Numbered from the stretch's first letter, positions 25,938 to 35,354 are shown. The stretch is DNA of 64,000 nucleotides from Chitinophagales bacterium (GCA_026129525.1 JAHCHW010000001.1:672461-736460); one strand, 5' to 3'. The notes: generated by a model from the sequence alone, not told the origin. Numbers and translations: made by a program.

Positions 25938-26820
25938 CGGCAAAGGCTGATTTTACGGGTTTACCTGTCCAGCAGTCGGGTTGCTGTAAACCGAAAATAT
26001 GAGCAATGGTGGAAGCAGTATCGTATTGTTTTACTAAATCGGTAATCGCAAAACCCTGCTTTGTTTTCGGACCGCTTATTATCCACGGAATTTCAATTTC
26101 CGCTCGGCTTCTTCCTCCATGTCCTTTTTTTCTGCCGCCATGGTCGGCCGTAATGATGATATAGGTGTTGTTGAACACCCCTGCGTTTTTCAGCGCCTGA
26201 ATAATGATGCCTGTCAACGAATCTGCCACACGAATGCTTCGGTAATACTCCTCGGTAAAATGACCCGTTTCGTGCCCTGCATGGTCCACATGGTCAAAGT
26301 GGACGAACAGAAAATCAGGTTTCATATTTTGAATGATGGCACAGGCTTTTTCGCAGGTTTGATATTCGCCTTCAGTGCTGATAATGGTATCCATCGCCTC
26401 GGTGTTGGCTAAGCGGGCAAAGCCGTCCCAATCGTGCACGCAGGCAATTTTAGCGGAAGGTTTTTGCTCGCGGATAATTTTAAAGATGGTCGGAAAAATT
26501 TCTCCTTTCGCCTGCCCGCAGTAGCTTTTGTTGCGGATGTCTTTGCGTTCCCAATCATTACTTTTTACCTGATGTTGTTTGGGCGATGCTCCGCTAATCA
26601 TCGAAGCCCAGTTGGGCGAACTCACCGTGCGGATAACCGCTTCCGCTTTGTAGGTATAAGCCCCGCGTTGCTTCAAAAAGTCGAAATGCGGGGTAGCCGT
26701 TTTTTGAATACCCTGCCCGCTCAGGCCATCGAACCCTAATACAATTACCCGAGGCTGTGCCTGCGCGTAATGGAACAGGCAGCTTACCAATGCAATAACC
26801 AATATGGCGTATCTTTTCAC
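25927..26820 (-). CDS. Alkaline-phosphatase-superfamily hydrolase (nucleotide pyrophosphatase/phosphodiesterase type)
   Basis: A 297-residue exported enzyme with signal peptide ...SCLFHYAQA. Motifs are the metal Asp in VLGFDGLS (Asp31), SSPNWASMISG at 67-77 where NPP enzymes carry T-F-P-N, so Ser67 is the likely nucleophile, VHFDHVDHAGHETGH at 173-187, and ITADHGG with Asp226/His227. The superfamily includes phosphodiesterases and phosphonoacetate hydrolase. At under 300 residues it is a compact member without a large cap. Its stop codon lies within the PhnZ-like ORF (11-nt overlap), implying coordinated production although this enzyme is exported and PhnZ is not. A minus-strand TATCTTCA about 30 bp upstream may be a -7 element. 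Confidence 0.88.
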   Translation of the reverse strand: MKRYAILVIALVSCLFHYAQAQPRVIVLGFDGLSGQGIQKTATPHFDFLKQRGAYTYKAEAVIRTVSSPNWASMISGASPKQHQVKSNDWERKDIRNKSYCGQAKGEIFPTIFKIIREQKPSAKIACVHDWDGFARLANTEAMDTIISTEGEYQTCEKACAIIQNMKPDFLFVHFDHVDHAGHETGHFTEEYYRSIRVADSLTGIIIQALKNAGVFNNTYIIITADHGGRKKGHGGRSRAEIEIPWIISGPKTKQGFAITDLVKQYDTASTIAHIFGLQQPDCWTGKPVKSAFADAP

Positions 26821-26949
26821 GGTGTCAAAAATCTTTTCTTTTACGGATGAAGATACATTTCCGGCATTAAAGAATTGTTAGGATATTTACTGGGATGAAC
26901 CTTATAGTTTTCAAATTGCACAGAAGCACAGAGTAAACTCCCGGAAGCT

Positions 26950-27615
26950 ATGAAAAAAGATCCACGCATTGATGCCTACATCGAAAAAGCACAACCATTC
27001 GCAAAGCCCATTTTAAAGAAGTTGAGAGCATTGGTGCACAAAGGCTGCCCGCAGGTGGAAGAAACCATTAAATGGGGAATGCCCTGCTTTGAATACAAAG
27101 GTGCTTTGTGCGGCCTCGGTTCTTTTAAACAACATGTAACACTGGGTTTTTGGAAAACTGCTCTACTGAACGACTCCAAGGGCTATTTACAGGAACACAA
27201 AGCCAAAGGGGGCGAAGCCATGGGCAACCTCGGGCGCATTACTTCGCTAAACGATTTGCCACCCGATGAGGTGCTGATTGATTTTGTAAAACAATCGGCA
27301 AAACTGAACGAAGACGGCATAAAACTTCCGCCCAAAGCAAAAACAGATAAAACCGAATTACTTATACCCGACTACTTCGCGACTGCCCTGAGCAAAAACC
27401 CCAAAGCCAAAACTGTTTTCGACAACTTTGCCTACTCGCACCGCAAAGAATATCTGCAATGGATTACCGAAGCCAAAACCGAAGCTACCCGCCAAAAACG
27501 CATGGCTACCGCTATTGAATGGCTTGCCGAAGGGAAAGGAAGGAACTGGAAGTATGAAAGGAAGCAAAAACTTTGGACGGTTATATCTATTACTGCCTTC
27601 AAAGTAGCTTATTGA
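26950..27615 (+). CDS. YdeI/OmdA-like protein with N-terminal DUF1801 domain
   Basis: A 221-residue cytoplasmic protein. The N-terminal half (PRIDAYIEKAQPFAKPILKKLR; EETIKWGMPCFEYKG) is the DUF1801/YdhG-like fold. The C-terminal half (IPDYFATALSKNPKAKTVFDNF; HRKEYLQWITEAKTEATRQKR) is the YdeI/OmpD-associated helical domain. Function is not established beyond a bacteriocin-protection label in some annotations. Relatives usually end near GKGRNWKYER; here another 16 residues (KQKLWTVISITAFKVAY) follow, perhaps through loss of the original stop. Upstream lies a short CACAGAAGCACAGAG repeat at about 26920. Confidence 0.82.
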   Translation: MKKDPRIDAYIEKAQPFAKPILKKLRALVHKGCPQVEETIKWGMPCFEYKGALCGLGSFKQHVTLGFWKTALLNDSKGYLQEHKAKGGEAMGNLGRITSLNDLPPDEVLIDFVKQSAKLNEDGIKLPPKAKTDKTELLIPDYFATALSKNPKAKTVFDNFAYSHRKEYLQWITEAKTEATRQKRMATAIEWLAEGKGRNWKYERKQKLWTVISITAFKVAY

Positions 27616-27760
27616 TGAACTGAAACTATTCGAAAACGGAATCACAGTTAGTTTGAAAAAGAACCGATCAATAAACTGTGTCAATTTTAATTTTATGGAA
27701 CCGGATGTTGAATGAAATTGCGAAACGATTTCGGAAGTAGGGTAACTTTATTTTAGCCTT

Positions 27761-27833
27761 GCCAACGGCTTGGCCGAATTGCATTTTTGTTGAGAACGCT
27801 ATGATTAAGCTCATAATTAGGGTTGGCGCCAAC
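27761..27833. repeat. Palindromes in the 229-bp gap between the YdeI-like gene and purQ
   Basis: GCCAA/TTGGC with a CGGC loop lies at 27761-27774, and the perfect 12-bp palindrome GTTGGCGCCAAC at 27822-27833, 12 bp beyond the purQ stop. The two genes converge here. Neither palindrome has a clear T run, so terminator function is uncertain. The remainder of the gap shows no gene. Confidence 0.45.
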
Positions 27834-27844
27834 AAATTACGCTT

Positions 27845-28564
27845 TTAAATGAACGTAACCGTCATTTCCAGCACTTTGCTGATAAGCGATTCGAACAGAA
27901 TTTTTCCATCGGTATTGCCCAGGGCAGCCTCCGAAGCGCGCTCGGGGTGGGGCATCATGCCAAATACATTTTTACCTGCATTGCATATTCCCGCAATGTT
28001 GTCCAACGAGCCGTTGGGGTTGGCTTCTTCGGTTATATCACCGGTTTCATCGCAGTATTTAAAAAGAACTTGGTCGTTGTCGTAAAGCGCTTTGAGGGTA
28101 GTTTCATCGCAGTAATAGCGTCCATCGCCATGGGCAATAGGAATTTTAAGCACCGCGCCTTCGTCAATTTTGCAAGTGAGTTGGGTTTTGTCGGTATAGG
28201 TTTTCAGGAATACATTTTTGCAAACGTATTTCATGTTGTTGTTGCGGAGCAGTGCGCCCGGCAACAGGTGCGATTCGCACAAAATTTGGAAGCCGTTGCA
28301 AACGCCAAATACTTTACCGCCTTCGTTCGCAAATTTGATAACAGCTTCCATTACCGGTGAAAAGCGGGCAATGGCGCCAGTACGCAGATAGTCGCCATAA
28401 CTAAATCCACCGGGCAGGATAATACAATCGTTTACGCTAAAATCGCTCAGGTCGGTTTCTTTGTGCCATACATAACGCGCCTCGCAGCCCATTAGTTTGG
28501 TTACTACATGGTACATGTCTCTGTCGCAATTTGACCCGGGGAAAACAACTACTCCAAATTTCAT
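27845..28564 (-). CDS. purQ: Phosphoribosylformylglycinamidine synthase, glutaminase subunit
   Basis: A 239-residue class I glutamine amidotransferase from the ATG at 28564 ([16 protein letters not shown]). It has the oxyanion segment [17 protein letters not shown], nucleophile Cys in GVCNGFQIL, and the His-x-Glu pair in [10 protein letters not shown]. It supplies ammonia to PurL in step 4 of purine biosynthesis. The stand-alone small form usually works with PurS and small PurL; neither is seen here. The start lies 10 bp after the DUF6427 stop, suggesting a three-gene transcript with the two upstream genes. Confidence 0.94.
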   Translation of the reverse strand: MKFGVVVFPGSNCDRDMYHVVTKLMGCEARYVWHKETDLSDFSVNDCIILPGGFSYGDYLRTGAIARFSPVMEAVIKFANEGGKVFGVCNGFQILCESHLLPGALLRNNNMKYVCKNVFLKTYTDKTQLTCKIDEGAVLKIPIAHGDGRYYCDETTLKALYDNDQVLFKYCDETGDITEEANPNGSLDNIAGICNAGKNVFGMMPHPERASEAALGNTDGKILFESLISKVLEMTVTFI

Positions 28565-28574
28565 TCTTCTTGTT

Positions 28575-29567
28575 TTAAAGGATATTGAATACCGGCAAAT
28601 ACTGCCCTGCCAGCACAAGCAAAATTAGAATTATATGCATTACTTCAGCGATAATGCTGCGCTTTAACTGTACGGAAATCATAGAAGCCACCACGGCAAC
28701 GGGCAACCCAAACAAAACAAAGTAGCTGAGGCTTACTTTTTGTTGAAGAAAAAATGCCGGAACCAGCAGGAAAAACAAAATGACCATGAGGGTGGTAAAC
28801 TTACGCACCTGTATAAGGGCTGATTGCAGCACCAACGGTACCAGTGCAAAAACCGCCAGTGAAAGAAATGTGAAAGTGGCGATGGTTAGTTTATCGGTAA
28901 AAGAAAATGCCAAACCACTCAGCCAGGCGGAAGGCAAAAAACTGTTGGGGGAGGTGCCCGAAACGAAATACACGGTAAACGCTACAAAAAACGGAGTAAC
29001 AAAGCCGAGCAGCATTGCCACCCATTCGCGATAATGAAAAGTGCGAACCGTAGCAATGCCTATAAAAGCAAAAAGTATAAAGATTACCGTGGGAAAATAC
29101 AGCAGCAACACCACTGCCGAAAGAAAGCCGATATCGTACACATCGCCATACGCTTTTTCTTTGCGCGCTAAACGGAACAAAGCCGCCACCGCCAAAATGA
29201 TAAACGTTAATGCCACCGATGCGGGCGACAACACCAGTGTTTGTTTAAAAAACGATGTGAATACAATGAATACCGCCCCCGGCAAATAGGTTTTTTTGGC
29301 GGTCATTTTGTTTTCGTTTACAATGCGGTTTACCAACAACGCCTGAAAAAAATTGAGCAGTGCCGATAAAACAGAAAGTTTAATAACGGCATTAAACGGC
29401 AGCAGGGCAATCCAACCGAACAACAGGGCGCTTAACGGCTCGTGGTGGGCAAACGGAAAACTTACATCAATACCCGGTGAAAACGCAAAGCAAATACGGA
29501 ACACTACCAGATAAACAAAATAGAAAACAACTACCCCCGGATTGTTTGATTTGAAAAAGCTAATCAC
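28575..29567 (-). CDS. DUF6427 family integral membrane protein
   Basis: A 330-residue polytopic membrane protein with about nine to ten hydrophobic helices. It begins [20 protein letters not shown] and has the conserved-looking [17 protein letters not shown] near the first loop. It resembles the Bacteroidota-restricted DUF6427 family, whose function is unknown; no transporter or enzyme motif is visible. It sits between a secreted protein gene (12-bp gap) and purQ (10-bp gap). Confidence 0.75.
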   Translation of the reverse strand: MISFFKSNNPGVVVFYFVYLVVFRICFAFSPGIDVSFPFAHHEPLSALLFGWIALLPFNAVIKLSVLSALLNFFQALLVNRIVNENKMTAKKTYLPGAVFIVFTSFFKQTLVLSPASVALTFIILAVAALFRLARKEKAYGDVYDIGFLSAVVLLLYFPTVIFILFAFIGIATVRTFHYREWVAMLLGFVTPFFVAFTVYFVSGTSPNSFLPSAWLSGLAFSFTDKLTIATFTFLSLAVFALVPLVLQSALIQVRKFTTLMVILFFLLVPAFFLQQKVSLSYFVLFGLPVAVVASMISVQLKRSIIAEVMHIILILLVLAGQYLPVFNIL

Positions 29568-29579
29568 TCAGGTGCTGTT

Positions 29580-31019
29580 TTAAAAAATGAGTTTGATGAG
29601 TTGCAACGCGCCATTCTTATAGCTGGGAATAACCGCTTCTGCCGGAGAAATTTGCCTGCCGAGTTTGGGCAGTAACAACAGGTCGCGGTCTTCCTGATTA
29701 AACAGCGACTGCCGCTGGCTTTTTCCTTCGCTGCTAAGCGTATATTGCGATAATGCTCCCGAAGCGGAAATATCATCCAAATACACAAAACGCAATTTGT
29801 CCTTTTCGTTCATAATTAAAAACGAGGAGAACACTCCGTTGTCGTCTTCGCTTGCCTGTTTTTTACGCATTATGTTATACCACTCCATTTGTGCTGCCGC
29901 ATTAAACGAAAATGCAATGATGTCGTTGTACTGGTAAATGGTAGAAGAGCGATAATTATTAAACCCGGGTTGAATGCCCAGCGGCACGGCAATTTCGCGG
30001 GTGTCTTTAATAAACGACTCGGCAATAATCAACGCACCCCCATCATTTCGGAGAATTGTTTTTTTGATGTTGAATGTGTAGAGGCGGTTTTTGTTGTTCA
30101 TTTCCCTGCCTGTTAACTCATTGATAAAAGTGCTCGGGAAAGGGAAATAAACGGAACTCAGTTTTTCACCGGTTGCCGGATTGTAGCTGCCGTAAAAAAA
30201 TCCGTGTGCGGCTGCTTCTTCGTTTTGTGTGCCATCGTTGTAAAAGTAGCAGAGAATAAGGTTGCCGTTCTTGTTGTCGGTTTCAAATGCCGCCTGCCCG
30301 AACAGCGGCTTTTGGGTAAGAATGCTGTACACGTTTAACTCGCCCGTTGCACTCACGCGAAACACATCAAACTCTTCGGTGTTGCCGCTTCGTTCCGGTT
30401 TTAGAATAATGGCGGCATTGCCTTCGTTGTCCACCATTGCTTCGGAGTTTTCCAACTCTTTTTCTTTACGGTCAATGGGCACATTGCGGGTGTAGAGTTT
30501 GTGCAGGGTTCTGTCTAAACACTGATAGCGGATGTACTGCACGGTGCTTCCTTCAAAATACGGATAGTAGATGAAAAGAAAATTTTGGTCAGCAGAAGAT
30601 TTAAAGCGGAGATTGGAAGCCACCAAATCTTTACGGTCGTAAATAGTATCAATAGCTGTGGGTGTTCCTATTTCTACAAATTTTGAATTAACCGGTTGGG
30701 CAAACAACACCGAAAACTGCTTGTTCTGCGACAGATAAAAAACCACCGCCCCGGTTTTGTTAAGCATAATGTGTTGCAGCAAACCATCTTGATTTTTAAA
30801 CGAAAGCATTTTGGAAGCAGCCAGTTTTAAATCATCGCTGTACACATGTATTACATCTTCGGTGCCGTACAGGCGCACGATAATGCCATCGTTGTTTTTG
30901 CCGATGATTTTAAACTTACCTGTTTTGGAAGATAGCTTGGTAGGCGTACCTACTTCTACCACTTGAGCAGTGGTTGAAAGCGCAACAAACCAACAAAGTA
31001 ACAAAAGCAGAAATCTCAT
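29580..31019 (-). CDS. Secreted protein of unknown function
   Basis: A 479-residue protein starting at the ATG at 31019, where the signal peptide RFLLLLLCWFVALSTTAQ begins; the frame is open 12 codons earlier. The mature part is beta-rich with repeated strand-turn patterns (GKFKIIGKNNDGIIVRLYG; FLFIYYPYFEGSTVQYIRY), possibly a propeller-like fold. No lipobox or T9SS tail is visible. I do not recognise a family. It heads a probable operon with DUF6427 and purQ. Confidence 0.72.
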   Translation of the reverse strand: MRFLLLLLCWFVALSTTAQVVEVGTPTKLSSKTGKFKIIGKNNDGIIVRLYGTEDVIHVYSDDLKLAASKMLSFKNQDGLLQHIMLNKTGAVVFYLSQNKQFSVLFAQPVNSKFVEIGTPTAIDTIYDRKDLVASNLRFKSSADQNFLFIYYPYFEGSTVQYIRYQCLDRTLHKLYTRNVPIDRKEKELENSEAMVDNEGNAAIILKPERSGNTEEFDVFRVSATGELNVYSILTQKPLFGQAAFETDNKNGNLILCYFYNDGTQNEEAAAHGFFYGSYNPATGEKLSSVYFPFPSTFINELTGREMNNKNRLYTFNIKKTILRNDGGALIIAESFIKDTREIAVPLGIQPGFNNYRSSTIYQYNDIIAFSFNAAAQMEWYNIMRKKQASEDDNGVFSSFLIMNEKDKLRFVYLDDISASGALSQYTLSSEGKSQRQSLFNQEDRDLLLLPKLGRQISPAEAVIPSYKNGALQLIKLIF

Positions 31020-31140
31020 TCGCTCAAACCTAAGTGAAAATACAGGAGCAAACAAGCAATCAACAAAAAGGAAAGATACTGTTAAGAACGGTTAGTACGG
31101 AAAGCAAAACTACAAACGAACACTATTCAAGTGCACAACA

Positions 31141-31950
31141 TTAATATGCCGCTACTTCCTGCTCTTTGCGCTCTGCTATGCCCGCAACAGGCTGAATGCT
31201 GCCCATAGCAATGCCCCGTGCGCTTCTTCGCCCTGCTGCCAGATAGCGCATAATTCGCACGCGGTACAAGTCGTAAAGTATTACCAACAACAGGCAGAAG
31301 CTGATAAGAAAGAAAATACGGAATTGAATGTGCATATAAATTAACCCTGATAAAACTGCACCTGCGATAAACGATACGGTAATGGCAGAAAGCAATTTTG
31401 CTTTGCCCAGCAGTTCGGGATTGGAGCGAAACTCTTTTTTGGTAAACATGGCGCACAGTATGCCAAGGTCGGTAGTAGTGCCGGTAAGGTGGGTTGTTTT
31501 AACGGTAAAATTTGAAATGCTGGCGGTAAGTCCGTTCTGTAAGCCCATGGCAAACAGCATTAGTGAGAGCAGCAGTTCCGTTTCGGCTAAAGTTTCGCGA
31601 TAAAAAAAATGTCCGTAAAAACCCACTGCCGTCAGGCAAATCATTTCAAGCAAAATAGGAGTGGCATGGGCAAAATATTTGCTGCGGGCATTAAAGTGAA
31701 TAACGATTAGGTTAGATGTAAAACTGCCGAGGAAGAATAAAAAAATCCAACTGAAAACAACCGCCACCTGATATACATTTCCCTTCACAATTTCGGCAGC
31801 CAGAATGGCGTAGTGCCCGGTTACGTTTGATGTAAAAGCAAAAAAGATAAGCAGTGAAGCCACGTTTACCATGCCGGCAGTAAACGCGGTTAGTGTTCCC
31901 AATTTTATGTTATCGCTCAACGTGCGGCTGTTACTGTATTTTCTCAACAT
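31141..31950 (-). CDS. YoaK/DUF1275 family membrane protein
   Basis: A 269-residue protein with six to seven membrane helices. It carries the family features GTLTAFTAGMVNVASLL, TSNVTGHYAILA, MGLQNGLTASISN and LTGTTTDLGI. DUF1275 proteins are uncharacterised putative transporters. The C-terminal 25 residues are charged and cytoplasmic. Its start lies 3 bp after the lipocalin-like gene's stop, suggesting a shared transcript. Confidence 0.87.
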   Translation of the reverse strand: MLRKYSNSRTLSDNIKLGTLTAFTAGMVNVASLLIFFAFTSNVTGHYAILAAEIVKGNVYQVAVVFSWIFLFFLGSFTSNLIVIHFNARSKYFAHATPILLEMICLTAVGFYGHFFYRETLAETELLLSLMLFAMGLQNGLTASISNFTVKTTHLTGTTTDLGILCAMFTKKEFRSNPELLGKAKLLSAITVSFIAGAVLSGLIYMHIQFRIFFLISFCLLLVILYDLYRVRIMRYLAAGRRSARGIAMGSIQPVAGIAERKEQEVAAY

Positions 31951-31953
31951 AAG

Positions 31954-32409
31954 TTATCCTCCAATTTTTTTAAAGTTCAGTTTCGCGATACCTTTTGCCT
32001 GTGCATCGCACTCGTAATTCAGTTCCATGCGGTCGGTTGCCAACTCGGTTAGCTGATAGCTTTCGGTATAGTTATCGCTGTATCGTATTTGCAAAATGTT
32101 GCCTCTGCCTTTAATGCTCCATGTTGCCTGCACACAGTTGCCTTTACAAAGCAGATTCAGTTTTCCACCTTTCAGAAAGGTCCATGTTTCTGCCTGATGA
32201 ATACGATACGGCTGTCCCCCCACCGCATCTTCTTTCCCCATTTGGTAGGTTTGAACTTCTTCATCGCCATTCTTCTCATACTTCCATTTGGTTTCTTCCC
32301 ATGTGCCCACTATCAATTCTTCCTGCACCGGTGCCTTGGAAATCATTACCGTAAAACCGGTAAGCCCGAACAGAAAAACCATTAAATACAATATGCCAAA
32401 GCGCATCAT
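31954..32409 (-). CDS. Lipocalin-like small exported protein
   Basis: A 151-residue protein with N-terminal hydrophobic segment RFGILYLMVFLFGLTGFTVMI, acting as an uncleaved anchor or signal peptide. A beta-barrel-like domain follows: LIVGTWEETKWKYEKNG, then ETWTFLKGGKLNLL and ILQIRYSDNYTESYQLTEL. The GTW start and antiparallel strand pattern match lipocalin-like proteins that are common in Bacteroidota. Ligand unknown. Confidence 0.7.
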   Translation of the reverse strand: MMRFGILYLMVFLFGLTGFTVMISKAPVQEELIVGTWEETKWKYEKNGDEEVQTYQMGKEDAVGGQPYRIHQAETWTFLKGGKLNLLCKGNCVQATWSIKGRGNILQIRYSDNYTESYQLTELATDRMELNYECDAQAKGIAKLNFKKIGG

Positions 32410-32504
32410 TTCCGAAATTTTAAAATCATTACACCATCTAATTCAAATTCCATTGCCCAACACCCGCCTGTGTTTGCAACCAATAGGGCGTTGTATTGCC
32501 GCTG

Positions 32505-33005
32505 CTACCTTGCGGGAACGGAGTTAAGCAGTATTTCGGCTACCTGACCTTTTTCGGGAATCTCCTGCGTTGCCAGTCGAACACCGTTTACCTTCAGGTT
32601 GCTTTTAAGTATGTAGGGCGATACATCAAAACTTTGTTTGCCGGCTTTTGCATGGCAGTAGTTTTCCGACACATACGCTTCATCAATTCTATTGGCTTCG
32701 AGATAGCTGTTGAAAGCGCTTTGGTTATAACCGGTAAAAACATCGCTGCGTATGTTTTGAATGGAAGAGGCATACTTGTTTTTGAGCACCATCAATGCAT
32801 GGTCGAACTCAGGGTTAGAAACCGAACGCAGCAAATTGTTTTTTGAAAAGAAAAGAAGGTCTGAAATAGAATCGTTCATGCGAATGCCATGCAGCAATAT
32901 GATGTCGTATTTTTCGCCATGCAGGTTTGAGCCTAAAACTGTTTTAAGCACATTCAAAGAGCTTACCGAAAAGTCGGTTGGGATAAGGATACGTTTTGTT
33001 TTCAT
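32505..33005 (-). CDS. Universal-stress-protein-like protein, divergent
   Basis: A 166-residue cytoplasmic protein. The start KRILIPTDFSVSSLNVLKTVL is typical of the UspA fold, followed by DIILLHGIRMNDS. The C-terminal half lacks a clear ATP-binding G-x2-G-x9-G(S/T) motif, so it is probably a degenerate or non-nucleotide-binding member. An imperfect hairpin lies upstream at 33033-33072 (GCAGTG/CACTGC with inner GTTG/CAAC). The 198-bp gap to the histidine kinase gene holds nothing else recognised. Confidence 0.6.
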   Translation of the reverse strand: MKTKRILIPTDFSVSSLNVLKTVLGSNLHGEKYDIILLHGIRMNDSISDLLFFSKNNLLRSVSNPEFDHALMVLKNKYASSIQNIRSDVFTGYNQSAFNSYLEANRIDEAYVSENYCHAKAGKQSFDVSPYILKSNLKVNGVRLATQEIPEKGQVAEILLNSVPAR

Positions 33006-33203
33006 TTTTACATTTTTTGGTTAACAATTCGGGCAGTGGATGTTGCAAACCGTTTTACAACTCACGCACTGCTGACGAATGCAATTATACCTGCGGGGCA
33101 TTAGGCTGCTATAAGACCGGAATTAGAAAGGGATTAAGGTTTGGGGCTGGTATTAAAAACAGATTAGAACAGGCAAAAACAACACCTACCTCAAACTATA
33201 TCA

Positions 33204-34583
33204 TCAAAAATCAAATTCCCCTACGGGCAGATTTATTTGAACGGTGGTTCCTTTGTTTTCAATAGAAGAAACATGAATTTCTCCTCCGTGAATACGAATA
33301 ATATTTTGGGTAAGCGGAAGTCCGATACCATAGCCTTCGTAGTTGTTCGTATTAGAGGCGCGGAAGAAAGGATCGTAAATGTATTTTACCTCATTTGGAG
33401 GTATTCCTATGCCGGTGTCTTTAATGGCTATAAAAACTTTTGTATCGGAAGCTCCGATGGAAATATCGACTGTTTGATAATTAGAGTACTTGCAGGCATT
33501 CATAATAATATTGGTAAACGCCAAATGCAGCAATTGCTCGTTACCCCTCACTTTTAGTTTGCGTGGATTTTCGGGTAGCATGGTGGTATCAATATGAATT
33601 TTGCTTTGGGGGTTAATTTTTTCAATAGTGTCTTTCACATCCCACAGCAACTGGTCAATACGCACCTTTTCAAACTTTTGAATTTTGCCGTTAAAACCCG
33701 TTTGAGCCAAAAACAAAAGCGCCTTTGTTTTCTTCTCCAGTTTTTCCGCTTCTTCCAGCATTACCTTAATGGTATCAATATACTCTTCAGAAGTTCGCAA
33801 CTTGGCAAGCGCCACATCGCCCTCGCCTATTATGGCAGTTAGCGGAGTGCGTAGCTCGTGCGATGCGTTGCTTATAAAGTTGTTTTGTGTTTCGAACGAA
33901 GTTTCGATTCGGTCGAGCATATCATTAAACGTGCGGGTAAGCGTACCCAACTCATCGCCTTTGCTTTGTTCGGGCAGGCGCAAATGCAAATTTTCGGAAC
34001 TTATCTGCTTAACCCTTTCGGTAATTTTAGTAATAGGGTTGAATACGGAGCGGGAGAAAAAGTACGATATAAAAAAGGCAAGTAAAAAAGTAAGTGCCAC
34101 AGCGAGAATGAGTGTTTTTTTAAGGTAGGCTTTGTGGTGCGTTTCAAAATAATTTTGTGCAGATGCAATGATGATATAAGGAGTAGCTCCCGATTTGTAA
34201 TAAATGCCTTTATAAAACAAACTGCTGTTGTTGTATTCCGCTTTTCCTTTCGCAATTATTTCGTTAAAGAACGAAGGGGGGAGTTTCATGCGGTCGGCAT
34301 AGCCTGCAAAAGATTTGCCCGGCTCTGCGCTAATGGCAACCACCTGTTCAAGAGGCAATTTTTCAAAGTACTCGTTTTTTATTTCCGCCATTTGGCGGGC
34401 GTAAGAGCTGGTGTCTTTCTCAATTTCAATTTTTGCGTAGGTAAGCGCGCGTATTTCGAGCAATTTGTAGAAGTCGTCATACGCATAGTTTGAAACGGAT
34501 AAATAAACAAATCCGCTGATGAGAACTATCAACGAAAAAAGTGATACAAAAAGCAGCACCGTGGCTTTAAGCTGCGTACTCAT
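33204..34583 (-). CDS. Two-component sensor histidine kinase
   Basis: A 459-residue kinase with membrane helix 1 (about 8-30), a periplasmic sensor of about 125 residues, helix 2 (about 157-175), and HAMP (FNPITKITERVKQISSENL). HisKA follows with phospho-accepting His242 in SNASHELRTPLTAIIGEG, then the ATPase domain with N box NIIMNACKYSNY, G1 DTGIGIPP and G2 GYGIGLPL. It phosphorylates the response regulator encoded 69 bp upstream. The stimulus is not evident; the linked peptide importer operon is a possible target. Confidence 0.95.
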   Translation of the reverse strand: MSTQLKATVLLFVSLFSLIVLISGFVYLSVSNYAYDDFYKLLEIRALTYAKIEIEKDTSSYARQMAEIKNEYFEKLPLEQVVAISAEPGKSFAGYADRMKLPPSFFNEIIAKGKAEYNNSSLFYKGIYYKSGATPYIIIASAQNYFETHHKAYLKKTLILAVALTFLLAFFISYFFSRSVFNPITKITERVKQISSENLHLRLPEQSKGDELGTLTRTFNDMLDRIETSFETQNNFISNASHELRTPLTAIIGEGDVALAKLRTSEEYIDTIKVMLEEAEKLEKKTKALLFLAQTGFNGKIQKFEKVRIDQLLWDVKDTIEKINPQSKIHIDTTMLPENPRKLKVRGNEQLLHLAFTNIIMNACKYSNYQTVDISIGASDTKVFIAIKDTGIGIPPNEVKYIYDPFFRASNTNNYEGYGIGLPLTQNIIRIHGGEIHVSSIENKGTTVQINLPVGEFDF

Positions 34584-34652
34584 GTCGGATGTTACATTAA
34601 ATAGTCAGAAACATACATCTCCGTAAAGCTTTTTGAACCTGCTGAAGCGTTC

Positions 34653-35354
34653 TTACTGCTCTTCTTCGCGCAATACATAGCCCATACCTATAACAGTATG
34701 CAGCAACCGCTGGTTGTTATTGGCTTCAATTTTTTTGCGAAGGTAGTTTACATATACATCCACCACATTGGTGCCGGTGTCGAAATCCAAGCCCCAAACC
34801 TCTTCAAGAATATCTATTCTGGAGAGCACTTTCCCCCGGTTACGCATAAAGTAAAGCAATAGCCTGTATTCCGTGCTGGTAAGCGAAACTTTTATGCCAT
34901 CGCGGCTTACGGTTTTGGTGGTGTCGTTCAACTCCAAATCGGCAATGCGGTAAATTTCATCCTGCGCTTGTTCGGTAACAGGTGCAGTATTTTCAGCGCG
35001 CCTGAGCAAGGTTCGTATGCGTGCCACCAATTCAATAAACTTAAACGGTTTAACCAAATAATCATCCGCTCCGGTCTCAAGCCCCAATACAATATTCTCG
35101 GAAGTGCCAAGTGCCGATAAAATCAAAACAGGAATCTGGGGGTTGGTCTTACGGAGTTCGCGGCAAATTTCCAATCCGTTTTTACCGGGCAACATTATAT
35201 CAACTATCAATAAGTCGAACTGATTTTCAGTTGCCATTTTAAAGCCGGTATTTCCGTCAAAGGCAACGCTTACTTCAAACCCTTCTTCCGATAATCCTTT
35301 TTTGATAAACGATACTACATGCGCTTCGTCTTCAATCAGCAAAATCTTTTTCAT
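34653..35354 (-). CDS. OmpR/PhoB-family response regulator
   Basis: A 233-residue regulator. The receiver domain has Glu9/Asp10, phospho-acceptor Asp52 (LIVDIMLPGKNG), Thr/Ser at LILSALG and Lys in DYLVKPF. The winged-helix C-terminus shows SLTSTEYRLLLYFMRN and TNVVDVYVNYLRKKIE, typical of CusR/PhoP-type regulators that bind direct repeats of about 11 bp period. It is followed by its kinase gene and preceded, 88 bp away, by the Opp permease gene on the same strand. The nearest matching repeats I found are upstream of the porin at 6331-6422, which is only suggestive. Confidence 0.95.
   Translation of the reverse strand: MKKILLIEDEAHVVSFIKKGLSEEGFEVSVAFDGNTGFKMATENQFDLLIVDIMLPGKNGLEICRELRKTNPQIPVLILSALGTSENIVLGLETGADDYLVKPFKFIELVARIRTLLRRAENTAPVTEQAQDEIYRIADLELNDTTKTVSRDGIKVSLTSTEYRLLLYFMRNRGKVLSRIDILEEVWGLDFDTGTNVVDVYVNYLRKKIEANNNQRLLHTVIGMGYVLREEEQ

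Noticed and set aside
33033..33072. Imperfect hairpin upstream of the Usp-like gene considered as a riboswitch or attenuator
   Set aside because: Only short interrupted stems (6 and 4 bp) and no match to a riboswitch consensus I know; noted only in the gene entry.
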